Source: an uncultured Desulfobacter sp.
GTDB taxonomy: Bacteria > Desulfobacterota > Desulfobacteria > Desulfobacterales > Desulfobacteraceae
NCBI RefSeq assembly: GCF_963665355.1
Contig: NZ_OY762229.1
Location: 744,001-808,000, forward strand
Length of the DNA stretch: 64,000 nt
Reading direction: 5' to 3'
A program made the position numbers and the translations under genes. Shown in pieces: positions 43,536 through 52,959 of the stretch. Every line of letters begins with the position of its first letter. Positions within the stretch are counted from its first letter, which is position 1. A model generated the notes under the pieces. The model saw only the letters and a program-made list of their open reading frames with translations. It was not told the origin of the DNA and did not search any database.

Positions 43536-45887
43536 TTATTCCAGGGCGGTGTTCAGGACCTCTTCCATTTTATCCGTGAAAAAAAAGGTCGTGGTGGACA
43601 TAATATGCTTAGGAACATCTTCCATATCTTTTTCATTCCAAAGGGGCAAGATCAAAGACCGGATACCGGCTCTGTGGGCGGCAATAACCTTATCCTTAAT
43701 GCCCCCCACCGGCAAAACTTCTCCCCTGAGGGTGATCTCTCCGGTCATGGCCAACCGGGATTTTACCTTCCTGTTGGTGATCAGGGAGGCAAGGGTCACC
43801 AGCATGGTCACCCCGGCAGAGGGGCCGTCTTTAGGAATGGCCCCTTCGGGCACATGGATATGAATATCATGGGTATCAAAAAAGGTATCATCCACACCCA
43901 GCCGGCCGGCATTGGACCGGATAAAGCTCAACGCGGTTGACGCGGATTCCTTCATGACATCTCCAAGCTGTCCGGTGAGGGTCAGACCTTTTCCGCCCTT
44001 CATGGCCACGGCCTCCACAAAAAGCACCTCTCCGCCCACAGGGGTCCAGGCAAGACCCACGGCCACGCCCGGTGATTTGATCCGGGCGGCCATATCAGGC
44101 ATGTTTTGGATGGGGCCCAGGTACCCGGGAATTTCTTTGGTGCCAATGGTCAGATTTTCCACCAGATTTTCCACGATTTTAGCGGCAACGCCTCTGCATA
44201 CAGCCCCTATCCGGCGCTCCAGGTTGCGTAACCCCGACTCCCTGGTATATCCGGAAATAATCTGTTTAACCGCGCCTGCGGTGATTTTGATCTGCCCGGC
44301 ATTGATACCGTTGGCCTCCCTCTGTTTGGGGATGATATACCGGGTGGCGATTTTGAGCTTCTCCTCTTCGGTATATCCGGTCAGCTCAAGCACCTCCATC
44401 CGATCCAGCAGGGGCGGTGGAATGGTGTGCAGGACATTGGCTGTGGTCAGGAATATGACATCGGACAGATCAAAGGGAACGTCCAGGTAGTGGTCTACAA
44501 AGTGCTGATTCTGCTCGGGATCAAGGACTTCAAGCAGGGCGGATGAGGGGTCTCCGTGGTAGGAGGAGCTGACCTTGTCAATCTCATCCAGCATGATGAC
44601 GGGATTTTTTTTGCCGGAGGTTCTTAACTGCTGGATAATCCGGCCCGGCATGGCGCCCACATAGGTCCGCCGGTGCCCTCTGATCTCCGCCTCATCCCTG
44701 ATGCCGCCCAGGGCGATGCGGACAAATTCCCGGCCCAGGGCTTTGGCAATGGATTTTCCCAGGGAGGTTTTTCCTGTGCCCGGGGGGCCCGCAAAGCAGA
44801 GTATCGGCCCCTTGGAGTCATTTTTAAGCTTACGCACGGCCAGATATTCCAATATCCGCTTTTTGGGCTTTTCAAGGCCGTAATGGTCCTGGTCCAAAAT
44901 TTTTCTGGCCTCGGCAATATCCAGGCGGTCCTGGGAATATTCATTCCAGGGCAGAGAGGTCAGCCAGTCAAGATAGGTGGATGATACCACATATTCCGAA
45001 GATGAGGGGTGCATCCTTGAGAGACGGTCCAGCTCGCGCTGGGCTTCCTTACGCGCCTCTTCGGGCATGGGCGTTTCCCGGATCAGGGTCCTGAATTCCT
45101 GAAGTTCCACTGCTTCCTGGTTGTTTTCCCCCAACTCCTCCTGGATGGCTTTGAGCTGCTGGCGCAAGTAGTATTCGCGCTGGCGTTTGTCCATGTCTTC
45201 CCGGACCTGACTCTGGATTTTAAAACCCATTTCGAGAATATCAAGCTGGTCATTGACCAGGCGGGTGACCTTTTTCAGACGGCGGTTCACATCAATCAGC
45301 TCCAGGACCTTCTGCTTTTCAACCACAGGAGCATTAATGGTGGAGGCCACCATGTCGGCAAGGGCGCCGGGCTCCTGAATGGTCTTGACCATCTGGCCCA
45401 TTTCCGCAGGCAACCCCGGCGAAAGCTTCACGATTTTTTCGTACTGCTCTACAATATTGGCCATCAGTGCCCTATTTTCCTTGTTCTTGTCATCGTTACG
45501 ACTTTTGAGCACTGAAATGCCGGCATGCATATAATCACGATTTTTCAGGAAATCTGTCACCTTGAACCGGTGCAGGCCCTGGATCAGCAGCTGGGCCTTT
45601 TCATCTTCCATCTTGGACATTCTAAGGATTACCGCCACAGTACCAATGCGGCACAGGTCGTCAGCGGTGTGCCTGGAATCAATGTCCGAACGTTTTGACA
45701 ATAAAAGACCAAGCATGCGGTTTCCGGCCATGGCATCGTCAATGAGGTCTATGGCCTCTTTCTGGATCAACACCAGGGGCAGCACCATCTTGGGAAACAG
45801 ATTCGTATCCACAATGGGAAGAATGGGCAGTTCGTCGGGGATGTCGTCAGTGGTGATAGGGGCGGAGGGATGGTTTAAGTCATCCAT
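43536..45887 (-). CDS. lon: ATP-dependent protease Lon
   Basis: 783 residues from ATG 45887 (AAGGA upstream; an in-frame ATG 48 bases earlier is poorer). The N-terminal substrate-binding domain is at about 20-210 (LPILPIVDTNLFPKMVLPLV). The AAA+ domain has Walker A CFAGPPGTGKTSLGKSIA and Walker B NPVIMLDEIDKVSSSY. The protease domain has the catalytic Ser in IPKDGPSAGVTM and the partner Lys in the downstream family region. It degrades misfolded and regulatory proteins. The gene is preceded by a small heat-shock gene and two ~87-bp repeats. Confidence 0.95.
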   Translation of the reverse strand: MDDLNHPSAPITTDDIPDELPILPIVDTNLFPKMVLPLVLIQKEAIDLIDDAMAGNRMLGLLLSKRSDIDSRHTADDLCRIGTVAVILRMSKMEDEKAQLLIQGLHRFKVTDFLKNRDYMHAGISVLKSRNDDKNKENRALMANIVEQYEKIVKLSPGLPAEMGQMVKTIQEPGALADMVASTINAPVVEKQKVLELIDVNRRLKKVTRLVNDQLDILEMGFKIQSQVREDMDKRQREYYLRQQLKAIQEELGENNQEAVELQEFRTLIRETPMPEEARKEAQRELDRLSRMHPSSSEYVVSSTYLDWLTSLPWNEYSQDRLDIAEARKILDQDHYGLEKPKKRILEYLAVRKLKNDSKGPILCFAGPPGTGKTSLGKSIAKALGREFVRIALGGIRDEAEIRGHRRTYVGAMPGRIIQQLRTSGKKNPVIMLDEIDKVSSSYHGDPSSALLEVLDPEQNQHFVDHYLDVPFDLSDVIFLTTANVLHTIPPPLLDRMEVLELTGYTEEEKLKIATRYIIPKQREANGINAGQIKITAGAVKQIISGYTRESGLRNLERRIGAVCRGVAAKIVENLVENLTIGTKEIPGYLGPIQNMPDMAARIKSPGVAVGLAWTPVGGEVLFVEAVAMKGGKGLTLTGQLGDVMKESASTALSFIRSNAGRLGVDDTFFDTHDIHIHVPEGAIPKDGPSAGVTMLVTLASLITNRKVKSRLAMTGEITLRGEVLPVGGIKDKVIAAHRAGIRSLILPLWNEKDMEDVPKHIMSTTTFFFTDKMEEVLNTALE

Positions 45888-45907
45888 TCGGTGTCCTTTA
45901 TAAGAGA

Positions 45908-45994
45908 GTCTGTGTAACCCACACCGATCTTTCAACCGTGGTTGCGGGTTGAGTCTGGAAGTTGATATGCCGAATCAGCCCATGGCTGCTATAT
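45908..45994 (+). repeat. 87-bp interspersed repeat, copy A
   Basis: It begins GTCTGTGTAACC and ends with the palindromic CAGCCCATGGCTG segment. About 84% identical by eye to copy B directly beside it (start-to-start 91 bp) and related to copy C on the other strand at 61418-61502. It lies just upstream of lon. No coding capacity. Confidence 0.85.
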
Positions 45995-45998
45995 GAAA

Positions 45999-46085
45999 GC
46001 CTGTGTAACCTGCACAGATCTTTCAACCTTGGTTGCGGGCTGAGCCTGGCAGCTGATATGTCAGATCGGCCCATGGCCGTTATAA
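45999..46085 (+). repeat. 87-bp interspersed repeat, copy B
   Basis: Direct tandem neighbour of copy A. Its last bases supply the stop codon of the small heat-shock gene, so the repeat abuts or was fixed at that gene's end. It shares with copy C the lead-in ATGAAAG and the core CTTTCAACCTT...GGGCTGAGCCTGGCA. Confidence 0.85.
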
Positions 46086-46532
46086 AAAATCCATGGGCAG
46101 TTTCTGCTCCGAGGCATAATTTTTATTGAGCTGTTTCCCTAATTTAAGTTCAAGAAACCCGTTGGAATATGAAGCCGTCACTTTTTTCATGTCAATGACA
46201 TTGGGTAAATAAAGAACCCGCTCAAACCGGCCGAACTGAATTTCAGCCAGTCTGTAGGTGGCAGTGGGATCCGGCTGGCTGCTCTTGCGCTCCCCGGAAA
46301 TCTTTACGGCCTTGCTGGAGAGTTCAACAACCATGTTCTCCTGACGGACCCCTGCCATTTCGGCCTGAATAATAATTTCATCCCTGGTTTCAAAAATATC
46401 CATCTGGGGTCTCCAGACGCGTTTTGAAAAGCAGAACATGGGATTAACGGATTGAAACATCTCTTCAAAAGATTTTTCCTCCGTGGCCGGTGTTTCAATG
46501 AGGTCCCCAAATCGAATTTCTATCTGTTTCAT
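46080..46532 (-). CDS. Small heat-shock protein, Hsp20/alpha-crystallin family
   Basis: A 150-residue holdase chaperone. The alpha-crystallin domain spans about residues 42-135 (PQMDIFETRDEIIIQAEMAG, VELSSKAVKISGERKS, YRLAEIQFGRFERVLYLP). The NGFLELKLGK strand is near the end; a classical C-terminal IXI motif is not evident. Start supported by AGGAG. The stop codon lies inside repeat B. A heat-shock-like pair with lon downstream on the same strand is suggested by position. Confidence 0.92.
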   Translation of the reverse strand: MKQIEIRFGDLIETPATEEKSFEEMFQSVNPMFCFSKRVWRPQMDIFETRDEIIIQAEMAGVRQENMVVELSSKAVKISGERKSSQPDPTATYRLAEIQFGRFERVLYLPNVIDMKKVTASYSNGFLELKLGKQLNKNYASEQKLPMDFL

Positions 46533-46668
46533 AAAACACTCCTGAAAATGGGACTGGAACTGCCTTGAACACTGTTACCCACTCCCCTTAATCAATTCTG
46601 TCTAACTACCATCTGCCTGGAACATTGTAAAGCACTATCAAAAAAGACCGTTAAAAATTAATCAGTTA

Positions 46669-48294
46669 TCACTCATGCCGATCAAGTATCTCCCGAATAA
46701 CCTTTGAAAACCGGTCCATGGAAAACGGTTTCTGTAAAAAACCATGGCGCCTGTCAGTGCCAAGCATATTATTAATCTCCTCATCCACACTGGCACCACT
46801 GAAAATCAGTATTTTTATGCTTGGATCCAGTTCCCTGATCCGATGAAACGCCTCCTTGCCGTCCATGACGGGCATGACCAGATCCAGAATGACCACCTCT
46901 ATTTTACCGGGATATCGTTCTAACAGGTCCAGGCACTGTTTCCCGTTGCGGGCCTGGAGAACCTGATACCCCAGCGCTTCAAGCAGGCTTGCCCCCACCT
47001 CAAGGACTTCATCTTCATCATCTACAATAAGAATGGTTTCATTGCCTTTGGGCATCAGGTCAAACACACCGGATTCATCTTTGCGCCGGAAAGCCGCCCC
47101 GGGTATCTCACAGGGCAGCGCCACCCTGAATACGGATCCGACATTTTTTTCGCTCTCCACGGTGATGAACCCGCCGTGATTTTTCACAATGCCGAACACC
47201 GTTGACAGTCCCAGTCCTCTTCCTTTTGCATCCCCGGGCATCTTGGTGGAAAAAAAGGGATCAAACACTTTTTTCTGGATGGCTTCATCCATGCCGATCC
47301 CGGTATCTTTCACACTGATTTCCACGTATGTGCCGGGTACCACTTCAAAATGATAATTTCTGATATCGTCAATTGTTACAATCCGTGTTTCTATGGTCAG
47401 GGTACCGCCGTCCACCATGGCCTGGGCTCCATTGACCAAAAGATTAAGCAGAACCTGTTCAAGCTGGGAACGATCCCCGCATACCTTGCAAAGCTGCGGG
47501 GACATTTTTTTTTCAATGACGATATCTGTTCTCCCGGGCTGGAAAACAGCGAGGGCCATATCCACAACCTGGTTAACATTCAGGGTATCCACCTGGTACT
47601 TGCCGCCCCGGGCAAATCCTAAAAGACGATCGGTAAGTTCGGCGGCAGCCTCAATCAGCCGGGTCATCTGCTTGATATGGTCCTTGATTTTTTCCGGTCG
47701 ATCTGCATGGATCCCCATCAGAGACAAGTGCCCCTGAAGGGCCATGAGAAGATTGTTGAAATCATGGGAAACACCACCGGCCAGAACTCCGATGGCTTCC
47801 ATTTTCCGGATCTGATTTTCCCTGATCTGTCCGGAATTGATTTCCGTAATATCCGACACCACAATCAACAGGCCCTGGGAGTGATCGTTAGGATCCAGCC
47901 AGCAGGCCCGAAGGCGGCAGTCAAAGGCTGTGTTGTCCACCCGTAACAACCGGGAGTCTACCGTAATCGACCCCGTTGGATCAATTCCTGTGATAAAGAC
48001 ACGATACACACGTTCAAACTCTTTATCCGTAGGGAAAAGAGTCCGGGCGGATTTTCCTTCCAGACTGCGGTATTCACGGCCGGTTATGGCGTAACAGGCG
48101 GGATTTGCCCAAAAGATGTCGGTGTGGTGAAGAATACACATACCCACAGGGGAGTAGATTAATACATTTTTTATATTTTCCCGGGAAAAAATATCCAATC
48201 CCGTCAAACAAGGCGGATCCTTTTCAGGTCCGTCTTGTCCGTTAGAACTTATAGAACTTAGATCAAGCGATGTACGATCATGCCCATGGGTCAT
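46669..48294 (-). CDS. PAS hybrid histidine kinase
   Basis: 541 residues from ATG 48294 (GGAAGG upstream). An in-frame ATG at 48330 has no ribosome-binding site and abuts a palindrome. PAS domain about 45-165 (YSPVGMCILHHTDIFWANPA, SLEGKSARTLFPTDKEF), HisKA (MEAIGVLAGGVSHDFNNLLM), HATPase_c (VKDTGIGMD, GRGLGLSTVFGIVKNHGG) and a C-terminal receiver (IVDDEDEVLEV, VILDLVMPVMDGKEA, LQKPFS). No membrane segment. Not in an operon: downstream is hsp20 on the same strand 136 bases away, upstream is the divergent lnt. Confidence 0.87.
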   Translation of the reverse strand: MTHGHDRTSLDLSSISSNGQDGPEKDPPCLTGLDIFSRENIKNVLIYSPVGMCILHHTDIFWANPACYAITGREYRSLEGKSARTLFPTDKEFERVYRVFITGIDPTGSITVDSRLLRVDNTAFDCRLRACWLDPNDHSQGLLIVVSDITEINSGQIRENQIRKMEAIGVLAGGVSHDFNNLLMALQGHLSLMGIHADRPEKIKDHIKQMTRLIEAAAELTDRLLGFARGGKYQVDTLNVNQVVDMALAVFQPGRTDIVIEKKMSPQLCKVCGDRSQLEQVLLNLLVNGAQAMVDGGTLTIETRIVTIDDIRNYHFEVVPGTYVEISVKDTGIGMDEAIQKKVFDPFFSTKMPGDAKGRGLGLSTVFGIVKNHGGFITVESEKNVGSVFRVALPCEIPGAAFRRKDESGVFDLMPKGNETILIVDDEDEVLEVGASLLEALGYQVLQARNGKQCLDLLERYPGKIEVVILDLVMPVMDGKEAFHRIRELDPSIKILIFSGASVDEEINNMLGTDRRHGFLQKPFSMDRFSKVIREILDRHE

Positions 48295-48336
48295 AAAAAC
48301 ACACTGCCTTCCAAAAATTGACGAACGCATAGATTA

Positions 48337-48354
48337 TCTGGTAAATATACCAGA
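48337..48354. promoter_or_regulatory. Palindromic operator-like site between divergent kinase and lnt genes
   Basis: TCTGGTAAATATACCAGA is a perfect 7-bp inverted repeat with a 4-base centre. It lies in the divergent control region and starts 24 bases before the lnt ATG. It could be a repressor site for one or both genes; a terminator is unlikely because no gene ends here. Confidence 0.4.
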
Positions 48355-48377
48355 ATTTTTAATTAAGGCCACTTAAA

Positions 48378-49937
48378 ATGTATTTAACATCCATATTTGG
48401 TTTTCTACTCCCCCTTGTTCCTGCATTGGTCAGCGGTCTTATGCTCTATTCTGCATTTCCGGGACCAGGCCTTTATCCGGCGGCCTTTTTTGCCCTTGTT
48501 CCATTATGGTTTTCCCTTGACCGGCTCAGTTCAAAACAGGCTTTCTATGCAGGCATTACCACAGGGATAGGATTTTTTGGGCTCCTGATCTACTGGATTT
48601 GTCCCACCCTGACCCAGTACGGAGGCCTTTATTTCTGGGTTTCCTTGTCCTGCCTGGTTCTTCTGGTTTCTTATCTATCTGTTTATACCGGCGTTTTTGC
48701 CCTGGTGATGAAAAAGATCCCTGCCCCTGCAGGCCTTATTCCATTCTGGGGGGCTGCGGTCTGGGTTGCCCTGGAATATATCCGGACATATCTGTTTTCG
48801 GGCTTTCCCTGGGGCGTGCTGGGGTACAGCCAGTATCCCGATCTTGTTATGATTCAGGCGGCAGACACCTTTGGGGTTTTAGGGATCTCCTTTCTGGTGG
48901 TTCTTGCCAACGGCATCCTCACCATTGCCCTTAAGGCTTTTTTTCAAAGGACATGGCCTAGAAAACATAGTATGGCAGGCTTAAGCCTTGCCATGGCACT
49001 GCTTTGCACAGGCTTTATTTACGGCCACTTTAAACTGGCACAAGTCCAGAGCCAAATTAAAGACGCACCGTCTAAAAAAATCGGCGTTATCCAGGCCAAT
49101 ATCCCCCAGGACGAAAAATGGGATAACGCATTTATCGACAAGACCATAGAGGAGTATTCCCGGCTGTCTCTCCAGGCGATTCCCTGCGATCTTGTGGTGT
49201 GGCCTGAAACGGCCCTGCCCTTTTATTACGGCCTGGAGCCTGAGCCCTCGAACCGGGTGGATGCCATGATCAGAAAGGCAGGCACCTTTTTTCTCATAGG
49301 CATCCCGGCAGCCAAGCCTTCGGACCAGGGGTACCGGTATTACAACCGGGCCGTAATGCTTAACCCCCTTGCCCTGCCCAAGGGCTATTATGACAAACAC
49401 CACCTGGTTCCCTTCGGGGAGTACGTTCCCTTTAAAAATTTACTCTGGTTTGCAGAAAAACTGACCGCCGGTGCCGGTGATTTTTCAAAAGGGGAGACCG
49501 GACCCGTACCCCTAAAATTCGATACGGGAACAACCGGGGTGTTGATCTGCTTTGAAATTATTTTCCCCGATATTTCAAGGGACTTTGTGCGCAACGGGGC
49601 GGACATCTTAACCACCATGACCAATGACGCCTGGTTTGGCCGGACCCAGGCCGCGCTCCAGCACTTTTCCATGGCTGTGTTCCGGGCTGTTGAAAACCGG
49701 CGCAGCGTGGTCCGGGCGGCCAACACAGGCATCTCGGGATTCATTGATCCTTGCGGGACCATTCTTGACACAACAGACATTTTCACAGCCTGCGCCCTTA
49801 CCCGGCAGATTCCGGTTCTGTCCGGCACAACCATATATACCCGCCACGGGGATTTTGCCGCCCAGGCGTGCCTGGTTGCATTTATTTTGATTTGTGTGAT
49901 ACAACCCATGAAAAAAAAATTTAGGAGAACCTTATAA
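48378..49937 (+). CDS. lnt: Apolipoprotein N-acyltransferase
   Basis: A 519-residue inner-membrane enzyme that adds the third acyl chain to lipoproteins. About six N-terminal membrane helices (residues 5-210) precede a nitrilase-like periplasmic domain. The Glu-Lys-Cys triad is in VVWPETALPFYYG, YDKHHLVPFGEYVPF and TGVLICFEIIFPD. A final membrane helix near 495-512 completes it. The stop overlaps the prfB start (TAATG). This fits with the predicted lipoproteins in the window (RlpA, DsrE-like). Confidence 0.95.
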   Translation: MYLTSIFGFLLPLVPALVSGLMLYSAFPGPGLYPAAFFALVPLWFSLDRLSSKQAFYAGITTGIGFFGLLIYWICPTLTQYGGLYFWVSLSCLVLLVSYLSVYTGVFALVMKKIPAPAGLIPFWGAAVWVALEYIRTYLFSGFPWGVLGYSQYPDLVMIQAADTFGVLGISFLVVLANGILTIALKAFFQRTWPRKHSMAGLSLAMALLCTGFIYGHFKLAQVQSQIKDAPSKKIGVIQANIPQDEKWDNAFIDKTIEEYSRLSLQAIPCDLVVWPETALPFYYGLEPEPSNRVDAMIRKAGTFFLIGIPAAKPSDQGYRYYNRAVMLNPLALPKGYYDKHHLVPFGEYVPFKNLLWFAEKLTAGAGDFSKGETGPVPLKFDTGTTGVLICFEIIFPDISRDFVRNGADILTTMTNDAWFGRTQAALQHFSMAVFRAVENRRSVVRAANTGISGFIDPCGTILDTTDIFTACALTRQIPVLSGTTIYTRHGDFAAQACLVAFILICVIQPMKKKFRRTL

Positions 49938-51041
49938 TGAGTGTAGAATTCAAACAGATCATCTCTTCCATCACTGCCAAAGCCAACCGGCTTAAGGAGT
50001 ATCTTTGACCTCCCTGTAAAGGAAAAACGGCTTCGGGAACTTGAGCTTCTCATTGCCAGGGAAGACTTCTGGAATGACGCGGACAAAGCCACCGAGATGC
50101 TCAAGGAGCGCACCACCATCGCAGGCCTCATTGACACCTGCACGGCCATATTTTCAGAAATCGAAGACATTGAGGTGATGCTGGAACTGGCAAGGGAGGA
50201 GTCGGACAAGGAGGCCGAGCAGGAAGCGGCACATATGCTGGCTGACTTGGAAAAAAAGGTCAAGCGCTTCTCCCTGGAGATCACCCTGGACGGTGAGGAT
50301 GATGCAAGGGATGCCATTGTCTCCATCAATGCCGGTGCCGGGGGCACGGATTCCCAGGACTGGGCCGAGATGCTGTTCAGGATGTATACCCGGTGGATTG
50401 ATAAAAAGGGGTACAAGTGCCAGGTCATTGATTACCAGGAGGGAGACGAAGCCGGTATCAAGGGCGTAACCCTTTATGTCACAGGACCCAACTGCTACGG
50501 ATTCATGAAGACTGAATCCGGGGTACACCGCCTGGTCCGTATTTCCCCCTTCAACGCCAGCGGCAAGCGCCAGACCTCTTTTGCGGCAGTCTTTGTCTAT
50601 CCGGAGATCAAAGATGAAATCAATATCGACATTGATGAAGGGGATCTGCGCATTGATGTGTACCGGGCCAGCGGAGCCGGCGGACAGCACGTCAACAAAA
50701 CCAGTTCAGCCGTGCGCATCACCCACATTCCCACAGGCGTTGTGGTCCAGTGCCAGCAGGAATCATCCCAGCACCGAAACCGGGAGATTGCCATGAAAGT
50801 GCTGAAATCACGGCTTTATCAACTGGAAAAACAGAAACAGGATGAAAAAAGACAAAACCTGCATGACGGTAAGGATGACAATGCCTGGGGCAGCCAGATT
50901 CGATCTTATGTGCTTCATCCCTACAGAATGGCAAAAGACCATCGGATTGACCTTGAAATCGGGGATGTGGACCGGGTGCTCAACGGTGATCTCGACCCAT
51001 TTATCGAGGGCGTACTGCTGTCCAGCAGTGCGGGCGGGTAA
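49937..51041 (+). CDS. prfB: Peptide chain release factor 2, with programmed +1 frameshift
   Basis: RF2 terminates translation at UGA and UAA. The ATG at 49937 opens 23 codons ending ...LKEYL and then an in-frame TGA (50006-50008). Skipping one base, CTT TGA C is read as Leu-Asp and continues to 51041, giving 367 residues, the normal RF2 length. The C-terminal part has the GGQ catalytic loop (ASGAGGQHVNKTSSAVRI) and the SPF stop-recognition motif (RISPFNASGKRQTSFA). An AGGAG lies a few bases before the slip site as in E. coli. Coding parts: 49937-50005 and 50007-51041. It is coupled to lnt and followed by an HD-domain gene after 2 bases. Confidence 0.96.
49995..50009 (+). promoter_or_regulatory. 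prfB: RF2 autoregulatory frameshift site
   Basis: AGGAGTATCTTTGAC contains the Shine-Dalgarno-like stimulator AGGAG and the slippery CTT followed by TGA C. When RF2 is scarce, ribosomes pause at UGA and shift +1. This is the well-established autoregulation of prfB. Confidence 0.95.
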
Positions 51042-51043
51042 GC

Positions 51044-51598
51044 ATGAAGATAGATCCAGTGGAAATCATCAGGCAGTTTTATGATCCGGATTCAAAGCTT
51101 TTTGCCATTTTGGTGGAGCATAGCAGAAAGGTGGCTGAAAAAAGCCTGGAAATTGCAAAGGGCGTTGTTCACCTGAATCCGGACATGGACTTCATAGAAA
51201 AAGGCGCCATGCTCCATGACATAGGCATTTTTAAAACCAGCTCCCCGAAAATCGGCTGTGCGGGAGAATATCCCTATGTATGCCATGGATACCTTGGGCG
51301 TGAACTTCTGGATGGACTTGGGCTGCCCCAGGCGTTCGGACTTGTGTCCGAACGCCATACCGGAGCCGGCATCACCCTTGAAAATATTATTGAAGCAGAC
51401 TTGCCCCTGCCCCACAGGGACATGGTGCCGGTCACCCTGGAAGAAAAAATTATCTGCTGCGCAGACAAATTCTATTCAAAAAGCCCCAAAAGCAAAGATA
51501 AAATCATGACCCGGGAAAAGATCGAAAAAAAATTGTCCAAACTTAATCCGGGTCATGCACAAAGGTTTGCCGCCTGGGCAGATGAATTTAAACTCTAA
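51044..51598 (+). CDS. HDIG-type HD-domain phosphohydrolase
   Basis: A 184-residue HD-domain protein. Metal ligands are in LVEHSRKVAEKSLEIA, GAMLHDIGIFKTS (the HD pair) and SERHTGAGITLENI, with a final Asp in ICCADKFYSK. The family hydrolyses phosphate esters of nucleotides or similar small molecules; the substrate here is unknown. The gene starts 2 bases after prfB. It ends back to back with msrAB, whose last base is the next nucleotide (convergent, no spacer). Confidence 0.87.
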   Translation: MKIDPVEIIRQFYDPDSKLFAILVEHSRKVAEKSLEIAKGVVHLNPDMDFIEKGAMLHDIGIFKTSSPKIGCAGEYPYVCHGYLGRELLDGLGLPQAFGLVSERHTGAGITLENIIEADLPLPHRDMVPVTLEEKIICCADKFYSKSPKSKDKIMTREKIEKKLSKLNPGHAQRFAAWADEFKL

Positions 51599-52801
51599 TC
51601 AGAAAAGTTTTGCGTACTTTTCATATCCCTCTTCGGCCAGTTTGTCTTTGGGGATAAACTTCAAGGCCCCGGAATTAATGCAGTACCGAAGGCCTGTGGG
51701 CGCCGGACCGTCGTCAAACACATGGCCCAGGTGGGAATCGGCTACCTTGCTTCTGACCTCGGTGCGGGTCATGAACAGACTTCTGTCCGTTTTTTCAACG
51801 ACATGCTCCGGTTCCAGGGGGCGGGTGAAACTGGGCCAGCCTGTGCCGGACTTGAACTTGTCCGTTGAGGAAAACAAAGGCTCTCCCGACACGATATCCA
51901 CATAAATCCCCTCTTTTTTATTATCCCAGAATTCATTCCGGAAGGGCGGTTCCGTGCCTTCATGCTGGGTGATTTTATACTGCATGGGGGTCAGCATTTT
52001 TTTGATGTCGGCATCCGATGGCCTTGTCCACATTGACATCTTGTCCTCTTTCATTTTATTCACGGCGTCCATCTCCTTGCCCATGGGGGCTTCGTCCATC
52101 CCGTTTTTTTTCATCTGATTGTTTTTCCATGTCTTTTCTATGAAATTATCACGACCGGAATTCCACCGGTAGTATTTGTAGCGGACAGGATTTTTTTTAT
52201 AGTAGTCCTGGTGGTACGCCTCGGCAGGATAAAAGGTTTCAAATTCCGTGATCCGGGTGACAATGGGCTTGTCAAAGATCTTGGCGGCCTCCAGGGCCTT
52301 TTTGGAAGCCGCGGCCTCCATCTTTTGCCTGTGGGTGTGGTAGAAGATTTCAGAGCGGTACTGGTTTCCCCGGTCCACAAACTGGCCGCCGGCATCCGTG
52401 GGATTGATGTGGCGCCAGAAGTAGTCCAGAAGTTCTTTATAGGTTACGACCGTTGGGTCAAAATAGACCTGAATGGCCTCGGTATGTCCTGTGCCGCCCA
52501 TGGAGACCTCCTGATAGGAGGGATGGGGCTTATGGCCGCCGGTGTATCCGGAAATCACCTTTTGGACGCCATTGACCTTTTCAAAGTCTGCCTCTGTGCA
52601 CCAGAAACAGCCCCCGGCAAAGGTGGCAATCTCAATTTCCATCATATGATCATCCATCATGCTCTTATCCATTATATTTTCGTCCATCATTTTATTATTC
52701 AAGACCTCTTCTTTCATCTCCCCCTCCATGCCGGCAAAGGCATAAAATCCAAGGGCGATGAACAGGGTGGCAAGGATCACAATGATCAGTTTGGGTTTCA
52801 T
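51599..52801 (-). CDS. msrAB: Exported MsrA-MsrB methionine sulfoxide reductase fusion
   Basis: A 400-residue bifunctional repair enzyme reducing both S and R methionine sulfoxide. It has an N-terminal signal anchor ([19 protein letters not shown]). The MsrA domain (about 55-215) has the active site [14 protein letters not shown]. The MsrB domain (about 262-395) has [25 protein letters not shown] and the catalytic Cys in [13 protein letters not shown]. MsrB lacks the zinc CxxC pairs. Two methionine-rich stretches are unusual: residues 24-54 before MsrA and about 226-260 between the domains. Start has AGGAG. Confidence 0.93.
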   Translation of the reverse strand: MKPKLIIVILATLFIALGFYAFAGMEGEMKEEVLNNKMMDENIMDKSMMDDHMMEIEIATFAGGCFWCTEADFEKVNGVQKVISGYTGGHKPHPSYQEVSMGGTGHTEAIQVYFDPTVVTYKELLDYFWRHINPTDAGGQFVDRGNQYRSEIFYHTHRQKMEAAASKKALEAAKIFDKPIVTRITEFETFYPAEAYHQDYYKKNPVRYKYYRWNSGRDNFIEKTWKNNQMKKNGMDEAPMGKEMDAVNKMKEDKMSMWTRPSDADIKKMLTPMQYKITQHEGTEPPFRNEFWDNKKEGIYVDIVSGEPLFSSTDKFKSGTGWPSFTRPLEPEHVVEKTDRSLFMTRTEVRSKVADSHLGHVFDDGPAPTGLRYCINSGALKFIPKDKLAEEGYEKYAKLF

Positions 52802-52936
52802 GGCGAATCTCCTTTTTATGTGTTTTGGGTTGCCTTAACCCTCATATTAGAAAGATAAGATCACAGAAAGATTGGTCAAAGGTCACAAGTTTATCACAAT
52901 ACACGTGTACTATACGCTTGCTATAGAAATACCCGG

Positions 52937-52950
52937 TTGATAAACATCAA
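52937..52950 (+). promoter_or_regulatory. Perfect FNR/CRP-family box upstream of gapN
   Basis: TTGATAAACATCAA is an exact match to the TTGAT-N4-ATCAA FNR consensus. Its centre lies about 113 bases before the gapN start codon and about 142 bases before the divergent msrAB start. It suggests control by oxygen or redox through an FNR-type regulator. Confidence 0.6.
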
Positions 52951-52959
52951 TATCATGTA

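Noticed and set aside
46564-46590. Sigma32-like sequence CTTGAA, 14-base spacer, CCCCTTA near the small heat-shock gene
   Set aside because: It matches the heat-shock consensus well but points along the plus strand, away from hsp20 and against the kinase gene, so it cannot drive hsp20.
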